A stretch of DNA of 23,951 nt from CAYRTD01 sp964426915 (GTDB lineage: Bacteria > Bacteroidota > Bacteroidia > Bacteroidales > GCA-2748055). Positions 8,776-18,049 of the stretch are shown here, piece after piece (position 1 is the first letter of the stretch; every line of letters starts with the position of its first letter). The stretch spans positions 1 through 23,951 of the forward strand of contig CAYRTD010000050.1 in NCBI GenBank assembly GCA_964426915.1. The letters run 5' to 3'. Under the pieces are notes generated by a model. It ran no database searches. It was not told the origin of the DNA and saw nothing but the letters and a program-made list of their open reading frames with translations. The position numbers were made by a program, and so were the translations under genes.

Positions 8776-10458
8776 ATGAAAAATCTTTTACTTATTTTAA
8801 TGGTTTTTGCTGCAATGAGTTTCGTTGCAACAGGACAGACGGTCTACCTTGACTTTGAGACCCATCTCAATCCGATTGGCTATGACTTTGGAGGAAACAG
8901 CCATGAATTTGGAATTGATAATCCAAATACCACAGACAATGTTTCTGCTAAAGTAGGGAAAATTACCACCGGACCGGAAACATGGTCAGGTATTGCTATG
9001 CCTGTAGGTGGTTCTATTACTTTTTCTCCTACTGATAATACCTTTAGCATGGATGTGCATTCCGATGTAACCGGAACCGTACTTTTAAAACTGGAAAACT
9101 CGGCCAATACCGCTCAGTTTGTTGAAGTTTCTGCTGAATATACGACAACTGATGCATGGGAAACCCTGACTTATACCTTTCCAGATACCCTTGAAGCCGG
9201 ATTATACAACCAGCTGGTTATGTTCTTCAACTTTGGAACTACTGAGGAAACTGTATGGTACTTCGACAATGTTGTCGGTCCTGCCGCTGTATTTGGCTCT
9301 GATGTAACTGTAAATATGAAAGTTGATGACAAACTTGGAATTGCAAACACTTCAGTAGCTCTTAAAGTGGAAGGAGAAGACATAGCTCTTACTCAGGATG
9401 GAAATCTCTGGACAGCTTCAAAAGATCTTGCTCCTTATACAATAGTTGACGGGGGTGGTGAATATGAAGCTATTGTTCTTGTAGACGATGAAGCAATAGA
9501 TACAGCCGTCATTAACGTTTCCGGAGGTGCTGCCACAATGGACTGGAATTACCTCATTCTCATTGAAGAAGAGGAAGATGGTACGGCTAATGCAATCAGC
9601 GTTGGAGATACTCCACCAGTGATCGACGGAGAAATTGATGCAGTGTGGGATAATGCAAAAATGCATCCGCTGCAACAAAGAAGCTGGTGGGGAAACCCGA
9701 CCGGATTATATTCCTACTTTAAGATCATGTGGGATATTGATAATGTTTACATACTGAATTATGTAGACGATGCAACCTTCGCTAATTCCGGTACTGAACC
9801 ATATGAAAATGACAATGTCGAATTATTCTTCGATATGGACCAGTCCCGGGGAACACCATTTGATGCTAATGACTGGCAAATCAGGTGCGTAAGAGGACTG
9901 GATTCTTATACCGGCTCTGCCAATGTAACTGAAACCTGGGGAGAAGATGTATCCCGGGCACAAAAAGAGTACAACGACAGTACCAGTTATGTTGTTGAAT
10001 GGGCTATTCCATGGACATCACTTTCAAGCTCATTCTTACCGCTTGAATCAGTGGAATTCAATTTTGATGTAGCTGTTGCTGATGTTGCTGATGGTGTTGG
10101 AAGAGATTATATTGTTGCATGGAATACTAATCAGGACATTAACTACCAGAATACAGAGCTTTATGGAACAATTACCCTTTCAGGAGATGAAGTTGAAACT
10201 TCAGTTCCAGATTTTGAAATTCCTAATCTTAAAGTTTATCCAAATCCGGTTGTAGATCAGCTAAGGATTGAAGCTGCTAATGAACTCCTTTCTTTGGAAG
10301 TATTCGACATGACTGGTCGGAGAGTATCTGTCTTTTCAGATATTAACAGCAGAACTGTGTCATTCAACATTGAAGGTAAATTTAATTCCGGCCTGCACCT
10401 GGTCAAATTAACAGATGCAAAAGGAAATATAAGTTCGAGGATGGTTGTCTTTAAATAA
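8776..10458 (+). CDS. Secreted T9SS-sorted glycan-binding protein with CBM9/DOMON-like module
   Basis: The 560-residue product occupies the SusE/SGBP position of the PUL. It has a signal peptide (MKNLLLILMVFAAMSFVATGQ). A jelly-roll carbohydrate-binding-like domain lies at about 22-172, ending TVWYFDNVVG, and a small beta-sandwich at about 173-270. A CBM9/DOMON-like sugar-binding domain follows at about 275-475 (PVIDGEIDAVWDNAK; YENDNVELFFDMDQSRG; YVVEWAIPWTSL). The C-terminal T9SS type A sorting domain starts at about 483 (LKVYPNPVVDQLRIEA). No catalytic motif is visible, so I infer a non-catalytic surface glycan-binding protein. Unlike classical SGBPs it has no lipobox and would reach the surface by T9SS. 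A terminator hairpin follows 15 bases after the gene. Confidence 0.8.
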   Translation: MKNLLLILMVFAAMSFVATGQTVYLDFETHLNPIGYDFGGNSHEFGIDNPNTTDNVSAKVGKITTGPETWSGIAMPVGGSITFSPTDNTFSMDVHSDVTGTVLLKLENSANTAQFVEVSAEYTTTDAWETLTYTFPDTLEAGLYNQLVMFFNFGTTEETVWYFDNVVGPAAVFGSDVTVNMKVDDKLGIANTSVALKVEGEDIALTQDGNLWTASKDLAPYTIVDGGGEYEAIVLVDDEAIDTAVINVSGGAATMDWNYLILIEEEEDGTANAISVGDTPPVIDGEIDAVWDNAKMHPLQQRSWWGNPTGLYSYFKIMWDIDNVYILNYVDDATFANSGTEPYENDNVELFFDMDQSRGTPFDANDWQIRCVRGLDSYTGSANVTETWGEDVSRAQKEYNDSTSYVVEWAIPWTSLSSSFLPLESVEFNFDVAVADVADGVGRDYIVAWNTNQDINYQNTELYGTITLSGDEVETSVPDFEIPNLKVYPNPVVDQLRIEAANELLSLEVFDMTGRRVSVFSDINSRTVSFNIEGKFNSGLHLVKLTDAKGNISSRMVVFK

Positions 10459-10472
10459 GATGCCAGATTTCA

Positions 10473-10499
10473 AAGGAGGCTGCATGTAGCAGCCTCCTT
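10473..10499 (+). terminator. Strong hairpin between the binding-protein and GH16 genes
   Basis: AAGGAGGCTGC and GCAGCCTCCTT form a perfect 11-bp stem around the 5-base loop ATGTA, followed by a T-containing tract (ATCTTTTAAC). This looks like an intrinsic terminator or partial attenuator that would make susC-susD-SGBP transcripts more abundant than the downstream enzyme genes. It also sequesters an AGGAGG string. Confidence 0.7.
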
Positions 10500-10514
10500 A
10501 TCTTTTAACTTTCA

Positions 10515-12530
10515 ATGATTATAATGTTGATATTCAATAAAATATTGTTTCTTTTTTTACTTCAATTCTTAATACTGTTTGGTTTAAGCGCTCAAAACTG
10601 TTATGAATTGGTCTGGAATGACGAGTTTAATTATACCGGCCTTCCTGACTCTACCAGGTGGGTGTTCGAAGAAGGAGGCAACGGCTGGGGTAATAATGAA
10701 TTGCAATACTATACTTCAAAACGGCCTGAAAATGCCTTTGTTGAAAATGGTCATTTGACCATAACAGCGAGAAAAGAGGATTTTCAAAATAATCAATATA
10801 CCTCTGCAAGATTAATTACTTATCCCTTACATTCCTGGCAATATGGTAAAATCGAAGCAAGAATTAAATTGCCTTTTGGACAGGGAATCTGGCCTGCATT
10901 CTGGATGCTCGGTGATAGATTTTTCGAAGGTACTCCATGGCCACTTTGCGGAGAGATTGATATTATGGAAATGATAGGAGGAGGAGAAGGAAGGGATGAC
11001 AGGGTTTATGGAACCATGCACTATGGAGACATTAACGACCGGCACGCAGAATACGGAGGTAATTACCAGCTTTCTGAAGGGATTTATGCAGATACATTTC
11101 ATGTTTTCGCAGTCGAATGGACCCCAACGCAAATAAAGTGGTATGTGAATGGTATCCAATATCATATAGCCAGTCTAACTCAAAACTATCTCACCGAATT
11201 TCATAATGATTTTTTTATTCTTCTGAACCTTGCAGTAGGTGGAAACTGGCCCGGAAGCCCCAGTTCATCAACTGTGTTTCCCCAAAAAATGCAGGTAGAT
11301 TATGTCAGAGTTTATCAAAATAATAATCAGCCGGAAATTACCGGAGATACCCTTGTCAATAAAGCTCAAAAAAATTTAATCTTTAAAACGGTAGAATCGG
11401 AAGATTTCACCTATAACTGGAGTGTCCCCGATGATGCGAAGATCATTAAGGGCCAGGGAACAAATGCTATTTCTGTAACCTGGGGATGTAATCCCGGTGA
11501 TGTTGTCTGTGAGCTTTCTGCAAACTGTAAGGATTATATTCTAAGCCTTCCGGTTAAAACTGAAAATATTAAAGTTACCGGCAATGAAAAGCTGGGTGTT
11601 TTTTCCAATAACAATCTTTTTACTGTTCCGGAACTGGATTCATCAGAATATTACTGGGAAGTACCTGACGATGTAAGCTTTGAAGGGCGAAAGGATACAA
11701 ATTCTGTCTCTTTAACATGGGGGAATACAGAGGGCTATGTTAAAGTAAGTGTGAATAATAATTGTGGTATTGAAGCTGATTCCATATTTGTAAGCATAGT
11801 TGAACAGCTTCCCTATCCTGATCCTCAGACACCACATGAAATTCCGGGAATTATTGAAGCAATAAACTATGACACCGGAGGAGAAGGTTTTGCATATCAC
11901 GATAGTGACCCGGAGAATAAAGGAACGGGATCCCGTCAGGATGAAGGAGTGGATACAGAACCCAATGACGGGGGTGAAAATATAGGATTTATCTATCCCG
12001 GTGAATGGGTGGAATATACCGTGCGTGTAGAAAAGACGGATAATTACACTGCTGCCCTGAGAGTCGCCTCACTTAACGGAGGTGGACAAATGGAAATCCA
12101 TTTTAATGATGAGGTCAGGACGGGAAAAATCGATATTCCCAGGACAGGTTCCTGGACCGGCTTTACCACAATATACCTGCAGGCTATCCAGCTTTATGAT
12201 ACAGATACTATAATGAAACTCCATTTCAACATCGGGGAGTTTAATATCAGCAGAATTGCATTTAATAATACTGGAACTTCAATACCTGACTTTAATTCTG
12301 GCAACGGGATATTAGCTTACCCCAATCCTGTAAGTAATATTTTATATCTCAAAAATCAGACTGAAGTATACAGTTATAACATTATCAACATAGTAGGAGA
12401 GGTTGTCCTTTCAGGCAGAATATCTCCGGGTGAAAATATAAACATAAGTGAACTGAAAAATGGAATTTACTTTATGAACCTCGGGGGTAAAGAAAACAGC
12501 CATACCTTAAAATTAATCAAACAAAAATGA
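10515..12530 (+). CDS. GH16 endo-beta-1,3-glucanase (laminarinase) with Ig-like, CBM6 and T9SS domains
   Basis: The 671-residue product begins with a signal peptide (cleavage near LSAQ, about residue 27). The GH16 catalytic domain spans about 28-272 and carries GEIDIMEMIG, giving nucleophile Glu147, Asp149 and acid/base Glu152. The extra Met in ExDxxE is the beta-bulge form typical of laminarinases. WPAFWML and LNLAVGGNWPG are further laminarinase landmarks. Two related Ig/PKD-like repeats follow at about 290-430 (YNWSVPDDAKI; YYWEVPDDVSF), then a CBM6-like domain at about 440-585 and a T9SS sorting domain (LAYPNPVSN). It should cleave laminarin at the cell surface. Starts at 10515 or the in-frame ATG at 10524 are both possible; the second leaves a tidier signal peptide. 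Confidence 0.92.
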   Translation: MIIMLIFNKILFLFLLQFLILFGLSAQNCYELVWNDEFNYTGLPDSTRWVFEEGGNGWGNNELQYYTSKRPENAFVENGHLTITARKEDFQNNQYTSARLITYPLHSWQYGKIEARIKLPFGQGIWPAFWMLGDRFFEGTPWPLCGEIDIMEMIGGGEGRDDRVYGTMHYGDINDRHAEYGGNYQLSEGIYADTFHVFAVEWTPTQIKWYVNGIQYHIASLTQNYLTEFHNDFFILLNLAVGGNWPGSPSSSTVFPQKMQVDYVRVYQNNNQPEITGDTLVNKAQKNLIFKTVESEDFTYNWSVPDDAKIIKGQGTNAISVTWGCNPGDVVCELSANCKDYILSLPVKTENIKVTGNEKLGVFSNNNLFTVPELDSSEYYWEVPDDVSFEGRKDTNSVSLTWGNTEGYVKVSVNNNCGIEADSIFVSIVEQLPYPDPQTPHEIPGIIEAINYDTGGEGFAYHDSDPENKGTGSRQDEGVDTEPNDGGENIGFIYPGEWVEYTVRVEKTDNYTAALRVASLNGGGQMEIHFNDEVRTGKIDIPRTGSWTGFTTIYLQAIQLYDTDTIMKLHFNIGEFNISRIAFNNTGTSIPDFNSGNGILAYPNPVSNILYLKNQTEVYSYNIINIVGEVVLSGRISPGENINISELKNGIYFMNLGGKENSHTLKLIKQK

Positions 12531-12617
12531 ACATTATTTTACTAAGCTGAGAAGAGTGCGCAGTCTGCTCAAATTAGTTTTTATAATCGGTTATACATTT
12601 ACTAATCCATTTTCTAT

Positions 12618-12966
12618 ATGAACAGATCATATGTAGTTCGTATTGCCCTTTTTATTGCTCTCGGCGGATTTTTGATGGGATTTGACACCTCTGTGATCTC
12701 AGGTTTGGTAAGATATATTGAACCTTACTTCGGATTATCAAAGCTTCAGTTAGGATGGGCCGTTGCCTGCCTTACACTGATTGCTACCGTAACAATGCCG
12801 GTGGCTGGTCCTATAAGTGATAAGATAGGAAGGAAATCGATCCTGAGCTTTGCTGCACTGTTTTCCGAACTTTTCCCGAATCAACTCAGAGGATTGGCTA
12901 TTTCATTTGCCGGAGACAAAAGGCAAGTCTCCGGAGGAACTCGAAAAAATACTCGTAAAAAACTGA
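12618..12966 (+). pseudogene. Sugar-porter MFS transporter with the interior deleted (two junctions, one frameshift)
   Basis: Codons 1-82 or so match the N-terminus of sugar porters: TM1 IALFIALGGFLMGFDTSVISG, TM2, then the DKIGRK loop motif and SILSFAAL. The sequence then jumps to FSELFPNQLRGLAISFAG, which in intact proteins lies in the second half (family motif SExFPxxxRG). After that, in the +1 frame from 12913, comes ETKGKSPEELEKILVKN and a stop at 12966, the canonical C-terminal PETKGKSLEELE motif. A normal sugar porter is about 450-500 residues; here about 117 codons remain. Both missing blocks are internal. The stop lies three bases before the next gene's ATG, as expected for an operon member. 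The uninterrupted frame to 12995 is not the real product. Confidence 0.85.
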
Positions 12967-12969
12967 ACC

Positions 12970-14283
12970 ATGATAAAATCTGTAATACTATTTAATGCAA
13001 TCCTGTTAATTTTATCCTTTGGTTGTAAGCCAAACAGGGAAAATGAAAATTCAAGGCATGAACCGGTAAAGGTTGAGCTGATAAAGGAAGGAAATGCTTA
13101 TTTTCTCCTTCGTAATGGCAAACCCTATAAGATCAAAGGCGCCGGCACGGAAATAAACAGGATACCCGAACTTGCGCAAAACGGTGCAAATTCAGCCAGA
13201 TCCTGGAGTACAGAAACCGGGAATTATACTGCAAAAGAATTCCTGGATCGGGCATGGGAACATGATTTAACAGTTATGATGGGACTTGATGTTAAAAAAG
13301 AAAGACATGGTTTCGATTATAATGATTCCCTGGCCGTTAAGGAACAATATGAATATTTAAAAGGAGAGGTATTAAAATACAAAGATCACCCTGCCCTCCT
13401 TGCCTGGGGAATTGGCAATGAACTAAACCTGAATTATACCAATCATAAAGTATGGGATGCCGTTAACGACATTGCAGCCATGATACATGAAGTTGATCCT
13501 AATCATCCGGTTACCACCATGCTGGCCGGCATTAAAAAGGAGGATGTGGATGAAATTAAGAAACGCTCCCCTGAACTGGATTTTCTCAGTATCCAGATGT
13601 ATGGAGACCTTCCAAATCTTCAGTTAAGAATTAAAGAAAGTGGTTATTCAGGGCCCTATGTAGTTTCGGAATGGGGGGCCACAGGTCACTGGGAAGTTGA
13701 CACAACTTCATGGGGTGCACCCATTGAACAAACAAGTGCGGAAAAAGCTAAATCGTATATTCACAGATATAAGGTAGCAATTGAAGCGGATTCCTTGCAC
13801 TGCCTGGGGGCTTATGTTTTTTTCTGGGGACAGAAACAGGAGCGCACTCCAACCTGGTACGGATTATTCACAGAAAACGGGCATCCCACGGAAACTGTCG
13901 ATGCAATGCATAAAATCTGGAAGGGCGAATGGCCGGAAAACAGAGCTCCAGGACTGGACTCGTTGCGCCTAAACGGATTAACAGCTCATGATAATGTTAT
14001 TCTTGATAAATCACAAACTGTTAATGCAGAAGTATGTATTCATAATTATGAAAACGACCCTCTCAGCTACAGATGGGAAATCCTGTATGAAAGTACCGAT
14101 CTGGGAGTTGGAGGTGACCCCGAAAGCAGACCGGAAAGCCTGAATGATCTTATTAAAAATGCTGACGGAGAAAAAATCAAACTGATAACTCCCGATGAAA
14201 CCGGTGCATTCAGACTTTTCGTTTATGTGTCCGATGATCAGAGAAAAGTTGCCACCGCCAACATACCATTTTACGTGAAATAG
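12970..14283 (+). CDS. Clan GH-A glycoside hydrolase lipoprotein, GH158-like (putative endo-beta-1,3-glucanase)
   Basis: The 437-residue product has a lipoprotein-type signal with Cys19 (LILSFGC). A TIM barrel follows (about 35-325): KIKGAGTEINRIPELAQNGA begins it, WGIGNELN supplies the likely acid/base Glu151, and VVSEWGATG supplies the likely nucleophile Glu234. This Glu pair at strands 4 and 7 is the clan GH-A hallmark. A short Ig-like domain fills about 335-437. Two-domain lipoproteins of this size with a similar Glu-Glu spacing fit GH158 endo-beta-1,3-glucanases, but automatic annotation might call it GH2-TIM-like. Context (GH16, GH149, GH17 remnant) supports beta-1,3-glucan. Membrane-anchored, facing the periplasm or the surface. 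Family confidence is moderate; hydrolase confidence is high. Confidence 0.72.
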   Translation: MIKSVILFNAILLILSFGCKPNRENENSRHEPVKVELIKEGNAYFLLRNGKPYKIKGAGTEINRIPELAQNGANSARSWSTETGNYTAKEFLDRAWEHDLTVMMGLDVKKERHGFDYNDSLAVKEQYEYLKGEVLKYKDHPALLAWGIGNELNLNYTNHKVWDAVNDIAAMIHEVDPNHPVTTMLAGIKKEDVDEIKKRSPELDFLSIQMYGDLPNLQLRIKESGYSGPYVVSEWGATGHWEVDTTSWGAPIEQTSAEKAKSYIHRYKVAIEADSLHCLGAYVFFWGQKQERTPTWYGLFTENGHPTETVDAMHKIWKGEWPENRAPGLDSLRLNGLTAHDNVILDKSQTVNAEVCIHNYENDPLSYRWEILYESTDLGVGGDPESRPESLNDLIKNADGEKIKLITPDETGAFRLFVYVSDDQRKVATANIPFYVK

Positions 14284-14302
14284 TGTAATTCCAGGGTAAA
14301 TT

Positions 14303-17300
14303 ATGAAAGATAAACCAGGATATTCCGGAACGTCAATACCTGATTTTTCCCATAAAAAAGTAAGAGGCCATTTTATAGATATTATGGGTGAAAGATTCTA
14401 TAAGATACATAATTACGACCAGATGCAGAATTTCTTTATAAGTCTGAACAGTTGTGCCGATCACTGGATGTTCATATCCAGTAACGGAGCACTGACCGCA
14501 GGTAGAAAAAACAGGGATAATGCCCTTTTTCCCTATTATACAGAAGATAAGATCCACGATTACAGGGGAATAAGCGGAAGTATTTCTCATTTTATTGTAG
14601 AGCACAAAGGTAAAAAAGATTTATGGGAGCCTTTTTCAAAGTACACAGAATATATATATTCCTTTGAACGAAATATTTATAAAAATTTTTATGGTAACAA
14701 ACTCATTTTTGAAGAAATAAACCATGATCTCAATTTGACTTATCATTACACCTGGTTAAACAGTGAAAAATTCGGATTCATTAAAAGATCCTTACTGAAA
14801 AATTCAGGTTCTGAAACAAAAAAAATCAGCATCCTTGATGGTTTGGGCAATATTTTACCGGCAGGCACGGACTACAACTTCCAGAATGAATATAGTAATC
14901 TCCTTGATGCATATAAAAAGAACGAGTTAATTAAAGAAAGTAATACCGGCTTGTTTACTCTCAGCTCTATCCCAGTTGACCGTGCAGAACCCAGTGAATC
15001 ATTATATGCAAATACCGTCTTCAGCCTCGGCTTTGAAAATCCGGGAATACTTCTTTGTACTGATCAGACAGATAAATTTAAAGCCGGAGAAAAGATCACC
15101 ACAGAAACAGATATACGCGCCAGAAGAGGAGCATATTTACTAAATGCAGAGATACGGCTGAATCCCGGACAGGAAAAGAAGTGGATGTTCGTCTCGGAAA
15201 TTAACCAGGACGGACCCGCAGTATCCGGTCTTAATAAGCTGATCCAAAACAATGATAACCTTCTTTCAGAGATCCTAACTGACGTAGATGCAGGAACCGA
15301 AAAATTAAAAAAGATCGCTTCAGCAGCAGATGGCATGCAATTGACGGATTCTGATTTATCATTTGCCCGCCATTATTCCAATACCATATACAATGTTATG
15401 CGTGGAGGGACTTTTGCGGATAACTATACTGTCAATGTAGAAGATTATAAAAAATACCTTTCGGAAATAAACACATCCATTGATAATAAATTTCAATCCT
15501 GGAAAAATGAACTTCCCGAAAGCATTTCATACCAGGACCTGGTTAGCCTGGCCGAAAATACAGGCGACACAGACCTCGCAAGGATCACATATGAATATTT
15601 ACCCCTGACCTTCAGCAGAAGGCATGGAGATCCAAGCCGGCCCTGGAATGTATTCTCGGTTGAAACAAAAAACAGTGACGGATCCCTGAAATTCAATTAT
15701 GAAGGTAACTGGAGGGATATTTTTCAAAACTGGGAAGCATTATCTTACTCGTTTCCAGGATTTATTGAAGGGATGATATGCAGATTCCTAAATGCCTCTA
15801 CCTTTGACGGTTATAATCCTTACAGGATAATGAAAAAAGGTATAGACTGGGAGAGTCCGGATCCGGCAGATCCATGGGCATATATTGGTTACTGGGGTGA
15901 TCACCAGATTATCTACCTGCAAAAACTCCTCGAGTTATCAAATAACTTCCACCCCGGGAAACTTGAAAGCCTGCTTACCCGGGAAATATTCACCTTTGCT
16001 AATGTACCCTACCGGATAAAACCCTATAAAGAGATCATTGATGATCCGAAAGATACCATAGTATTTGATTCCGAACTAAATACCCGTATCTCTGAAAAGC
16101 AAAAGAGTCTCGGCGAAGACGCAAAACTCCTAACCCATTTACATAGTGATAAGATCGTTAAGGTAAATATGCCGGAAAAGATCTTTATAACCATGCTTAC
16201 CAAACTAAGTAATTTTATCCCGGATGCAGGAATTTGGTTAAATACACAAAGACCTGAATGGAATGATGCCAATAATGCCCTTGTGGGGAATGGAGCTTCA
16301 ATGGTTACCCTTTACTACCTCAGACGATTCTTAAGCTTCTGGAGAATGATACTAAAGGATCTCTCCAGCCATGAATTTAATTTTTCTGAGGAAGTGGCAA
16401 CACTGTTTGAAGATATTTACGATGTATTCAAAGAAAATATTGACCTACCGGCAAAAGGATTTTCTGACAGCTCACGAAAGAATTTTACCGACAGCCTTGG
16501 TTATGCTCATGAAAAATACAGGAATAGAATTTATGACCATTCTTTCAGCGGCAAAAGAAGGAATATTAAAATCACTGATTTATATGAATTTATCAACCTC
16601 AGCCTTAATTATATCGATCATTCAATAAATGCCAATAAACGTAAAGACGGACTCTATCATTCCTATAACCTGATAACAATAACCGGGGATAAAATTAAGA
16701 TTCGATATCTATACGAAATGCTTGAAGGTCAGGTTGCTGTATTAAGCAGTGGGTACCTGGACCCTGCATTGAGTCTTGAGATTCTCGAATCCCTTAAAGC
16801 AAGTAAAATATATAGGGAAGATCAATACAGCTACATGCTCTACCCAGACAGAATACTTCCGAGGTTCACAGAAAAAAATATAATTCCGGCAGATAAGGTA
16901 AGGGAATCTAAATTACTGTCGATGATGCTTGTAAAAAATGATACAGGAATTATTAAGTCCGATCCCGATGGTAAGTATTACTTCAACAGTGATTTCCGAA
17001 ATGCAGATTTTCTTGAGGATGCTCTTGATAAATTATCCCATCCCGGGTATGAGCCACTTATAAAAGAAGAGAAAAAGAAAATACTGGATATATATGAGGA
17101 TGTTTTCGATCATAAATCTTTTACCGGCAGATCAGGGACATTTTACGGGTATGAAGGCCTGGGCTGTATATACTGGCATATGGTATCGAAACTCTTACTG
17201 GCAGTGCAGGAATGTTATTTTAAAGCAATAGATGAAAAAGCCAGCAAAGAGCCTATTGGTAAATTAAAAGAGCATTATTACGAAATCAAAGCAGGAATAG

Positions 17301-17773
17301 GAGTTAACAAATCACCTGATCTCTATGGAGCCTTTCCCACTGATGCATATTCCCATACCCCCGGAACAGCTGGTGTTAAACAACCCGGATTAACAGGGCA
17401 GGTAAAGGAGGATGTTATTTCCCGCCTGAACGAATTGGGCATCAGGATAAGAAAGGGTGAAATCTGCTTCAATACCTCCCTGGTCAATGAAAAAGAGTTA
17501 CTTTCAGAGTCAAAAAACTTTGAATACTACGATACAGATGGAATTGCCGGGAAAATCCCCCTGGGTAAAAATCAACTGGCAATGACAATATGCCAGGTAC
17601 CGGTTATTTATGAAGATGCAAAAGATGAATATCTGCTTATTACTTTAAAAAACAGCGAACAAACCCGGGTTCCCGGCTCTGTTCTCCCGGGAGATCTCAG
17701 TGATATCCTCTTTAAACGTACAGGAAAAATTTTGAAAATTGAGGTATATAAAAATATTCTCAAATCAAATTAA
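14303..17773 (+). CDS. GH149-type beta-1,3-oligoglucan phosphorylase
   Basis: The 1156-residue product lacks a signal peptide, so it is cytoplasmic. The N-terminal half shows beta-sandwich features of GH94-like phosphorylases (HWMFISSNGALTAGRKNRDNA). The catalytic (alpha/alpha)6 region contains GYWGDHQIIYLQKLLEL at about 529-545 and RPEWNDANNALVGNGAS, which aligns with the GH94 DWNDC motif and makes Asp655 the likely general acid. Length near 1,100 residues with extra domains relative to GH94 fits GH149. The reaction would be reversible phosphorolysis of beta-1,3-glucan oligosaccharides to alpha-glucose-1-phosphate, conserving energy. It sits 20 bases after the GH-A gene and one base before the GH17 remnant. 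GH161 or an undefined GH94-like family are alternatives. Confidence 0.8.
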   Translation: MKDKPGYSGTSIPDFSHKKVRGHFIDIMGERFYKIHNYDQMQNFFISLNSCADHWMFISSNGALTAGRKNRDNALFPYYTEDKIHDYRGISGSISHFIVEHKGKKDLWEPFSKYTEYIYSFERNIYKNFYGNKLIFEEINHDLNLTYHYTWLNSEKFGFIKRSLLKNSGSETKKISILDGLGNILPAGTDYNFQNEYSNLLDAYKKNELIKESNTGLFTLSSIPVDRAEPSESLYANTVFSLGFENPGILLCTDQTDKFKAGEKITTETDIRARRGAYLLNAEIRLNPGQEKKWMFVSEINQDGPAVSGLNKLIQNNDNLLSEILTDVDAGTEKLKKIASAADGMQLTDSDLSFARHYSNTIYNVMRGGTFADNYTVNVEDYKKYLSEINTSIDNKFQSWKNELPESISYQDLVSLAENTGDTDLARITYEYLPLTFSRRHGDPSRPWNVFSVETKNSDGSLKFNYEGNWRDIFQNWEALSYSFPGFIEGMICRFLNASTFDGYNPYRIMKKGIDWESPDPADPWAYIGYWGDHQIIYLQKLLELSNNFHPGKLESLLTREIFTFANVPYRIKPYKEIIDDPKDTIVFDSELNTRISEKQKSLGEDAKLLTHLHSDKIVKVNMPEKIFITMLTKLSNFIPDAGIWLNTQRPEWNDANNALVGNGASMVTLYYLRRFLSFWRMILKDLSSHEFNFSEEVATLFEDIYDVFKENIDLPAKGFSDSSRKNFTDSLGYAHEKYRNRIYDHSFSGKRRNIKITDLYEFINLSLNYIDHSINANKRKDGLYHSYNLITITGDKIKIRYLYEMLEGQVAVLSSGYLDPALSLEILESLKASKIYREDQYSYMLYPDRILPRFTEKNIIPADKVRESKLLSMMLVKNDTGIIKSDPDGKYYFNSDFRNADFLEDALDKLSHPGYEPLIKEEKKKILDIYEDVFDHKSFTGRSGTFYGYEGLGCIYWHMVSKLLLAVQECYFKAIDEKASKEPIGKLKEHYYEIKAGIGVNKSPDLYGAFPTDAYSHTPGTAGVKQPGLTGQVKEDVISRLNELGIRIRKGEICFNTSLVNEKELLSESKNFEYYDTDGIAGKIPLGKNQLAMTICQVPVIYEDAKDEYLLITLKNSEQTRVPGSVLPGDLSDILFKRTGKILKIEVYKNILKSN

Positions 17774-17774
17774 T

Positions 17775-18031
17775 ATGAAAACAACCAGATTGTATATTAT
17801 AATGTTCTGTATTTCCGGAATCCTAGGTTTTCAAGAGATTTTGCACGCCCAGGGGCAAAAAAGGAAACAAAAGCATTATTATGAAGAGTTAATGTCGTGG
17901 TCGGAAAAGATGAATGTTACCACTTTTTTCTTAAAGCATTTGATGAAGACTGGAAAGAAGATCCCGGTAATCCCATGGGGGCTGAAAAGCACTGGGGAAT
18001 ATTCACGATTGATCGTAAGCCTAAAAGGTAA
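17775..18031 (+). pseudogene. GH17 glucan endo-1,3-beta-glucosidase, interior deleted and frameshifted
   Basis: The gene starts one base after the GH149 stop. Its first 26 codons encode a convincing signal peptide (LYIIMFCISGILGFQEILHA). Then comes YYEELMSWSEKMNVTTFF and, after a shift near 17930, KAFDEDWKEDPGNPMGAEKH and WGIFTIDRKPKR, ending at 18031. The pattern FFxxAFDExWKxxxxxxGAEKHWG is the C-terminal signature of GH17 beta-1,3-glucanases. Restoring one T in the run at about 17926-17934 joins TTFFF to KAFDE. The rest of the catalytic barrel, normally more than 250 residues with both catalytic Glu, is absent between the signal peptide and this last strand. It is therefore a dead gene with both ends kept. 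Confidence 0.82.
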
Positions 18032-18049
18032 TGGAAAAATTATAAACAG

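Noticed and set aside
12618..12995. A 125-residue transporter protein
   Set aside because: The last 26 codons are out of frame; the true C-terminal motif and stop (12966) are in the +1 frame, so this is a deleted pseudogene.
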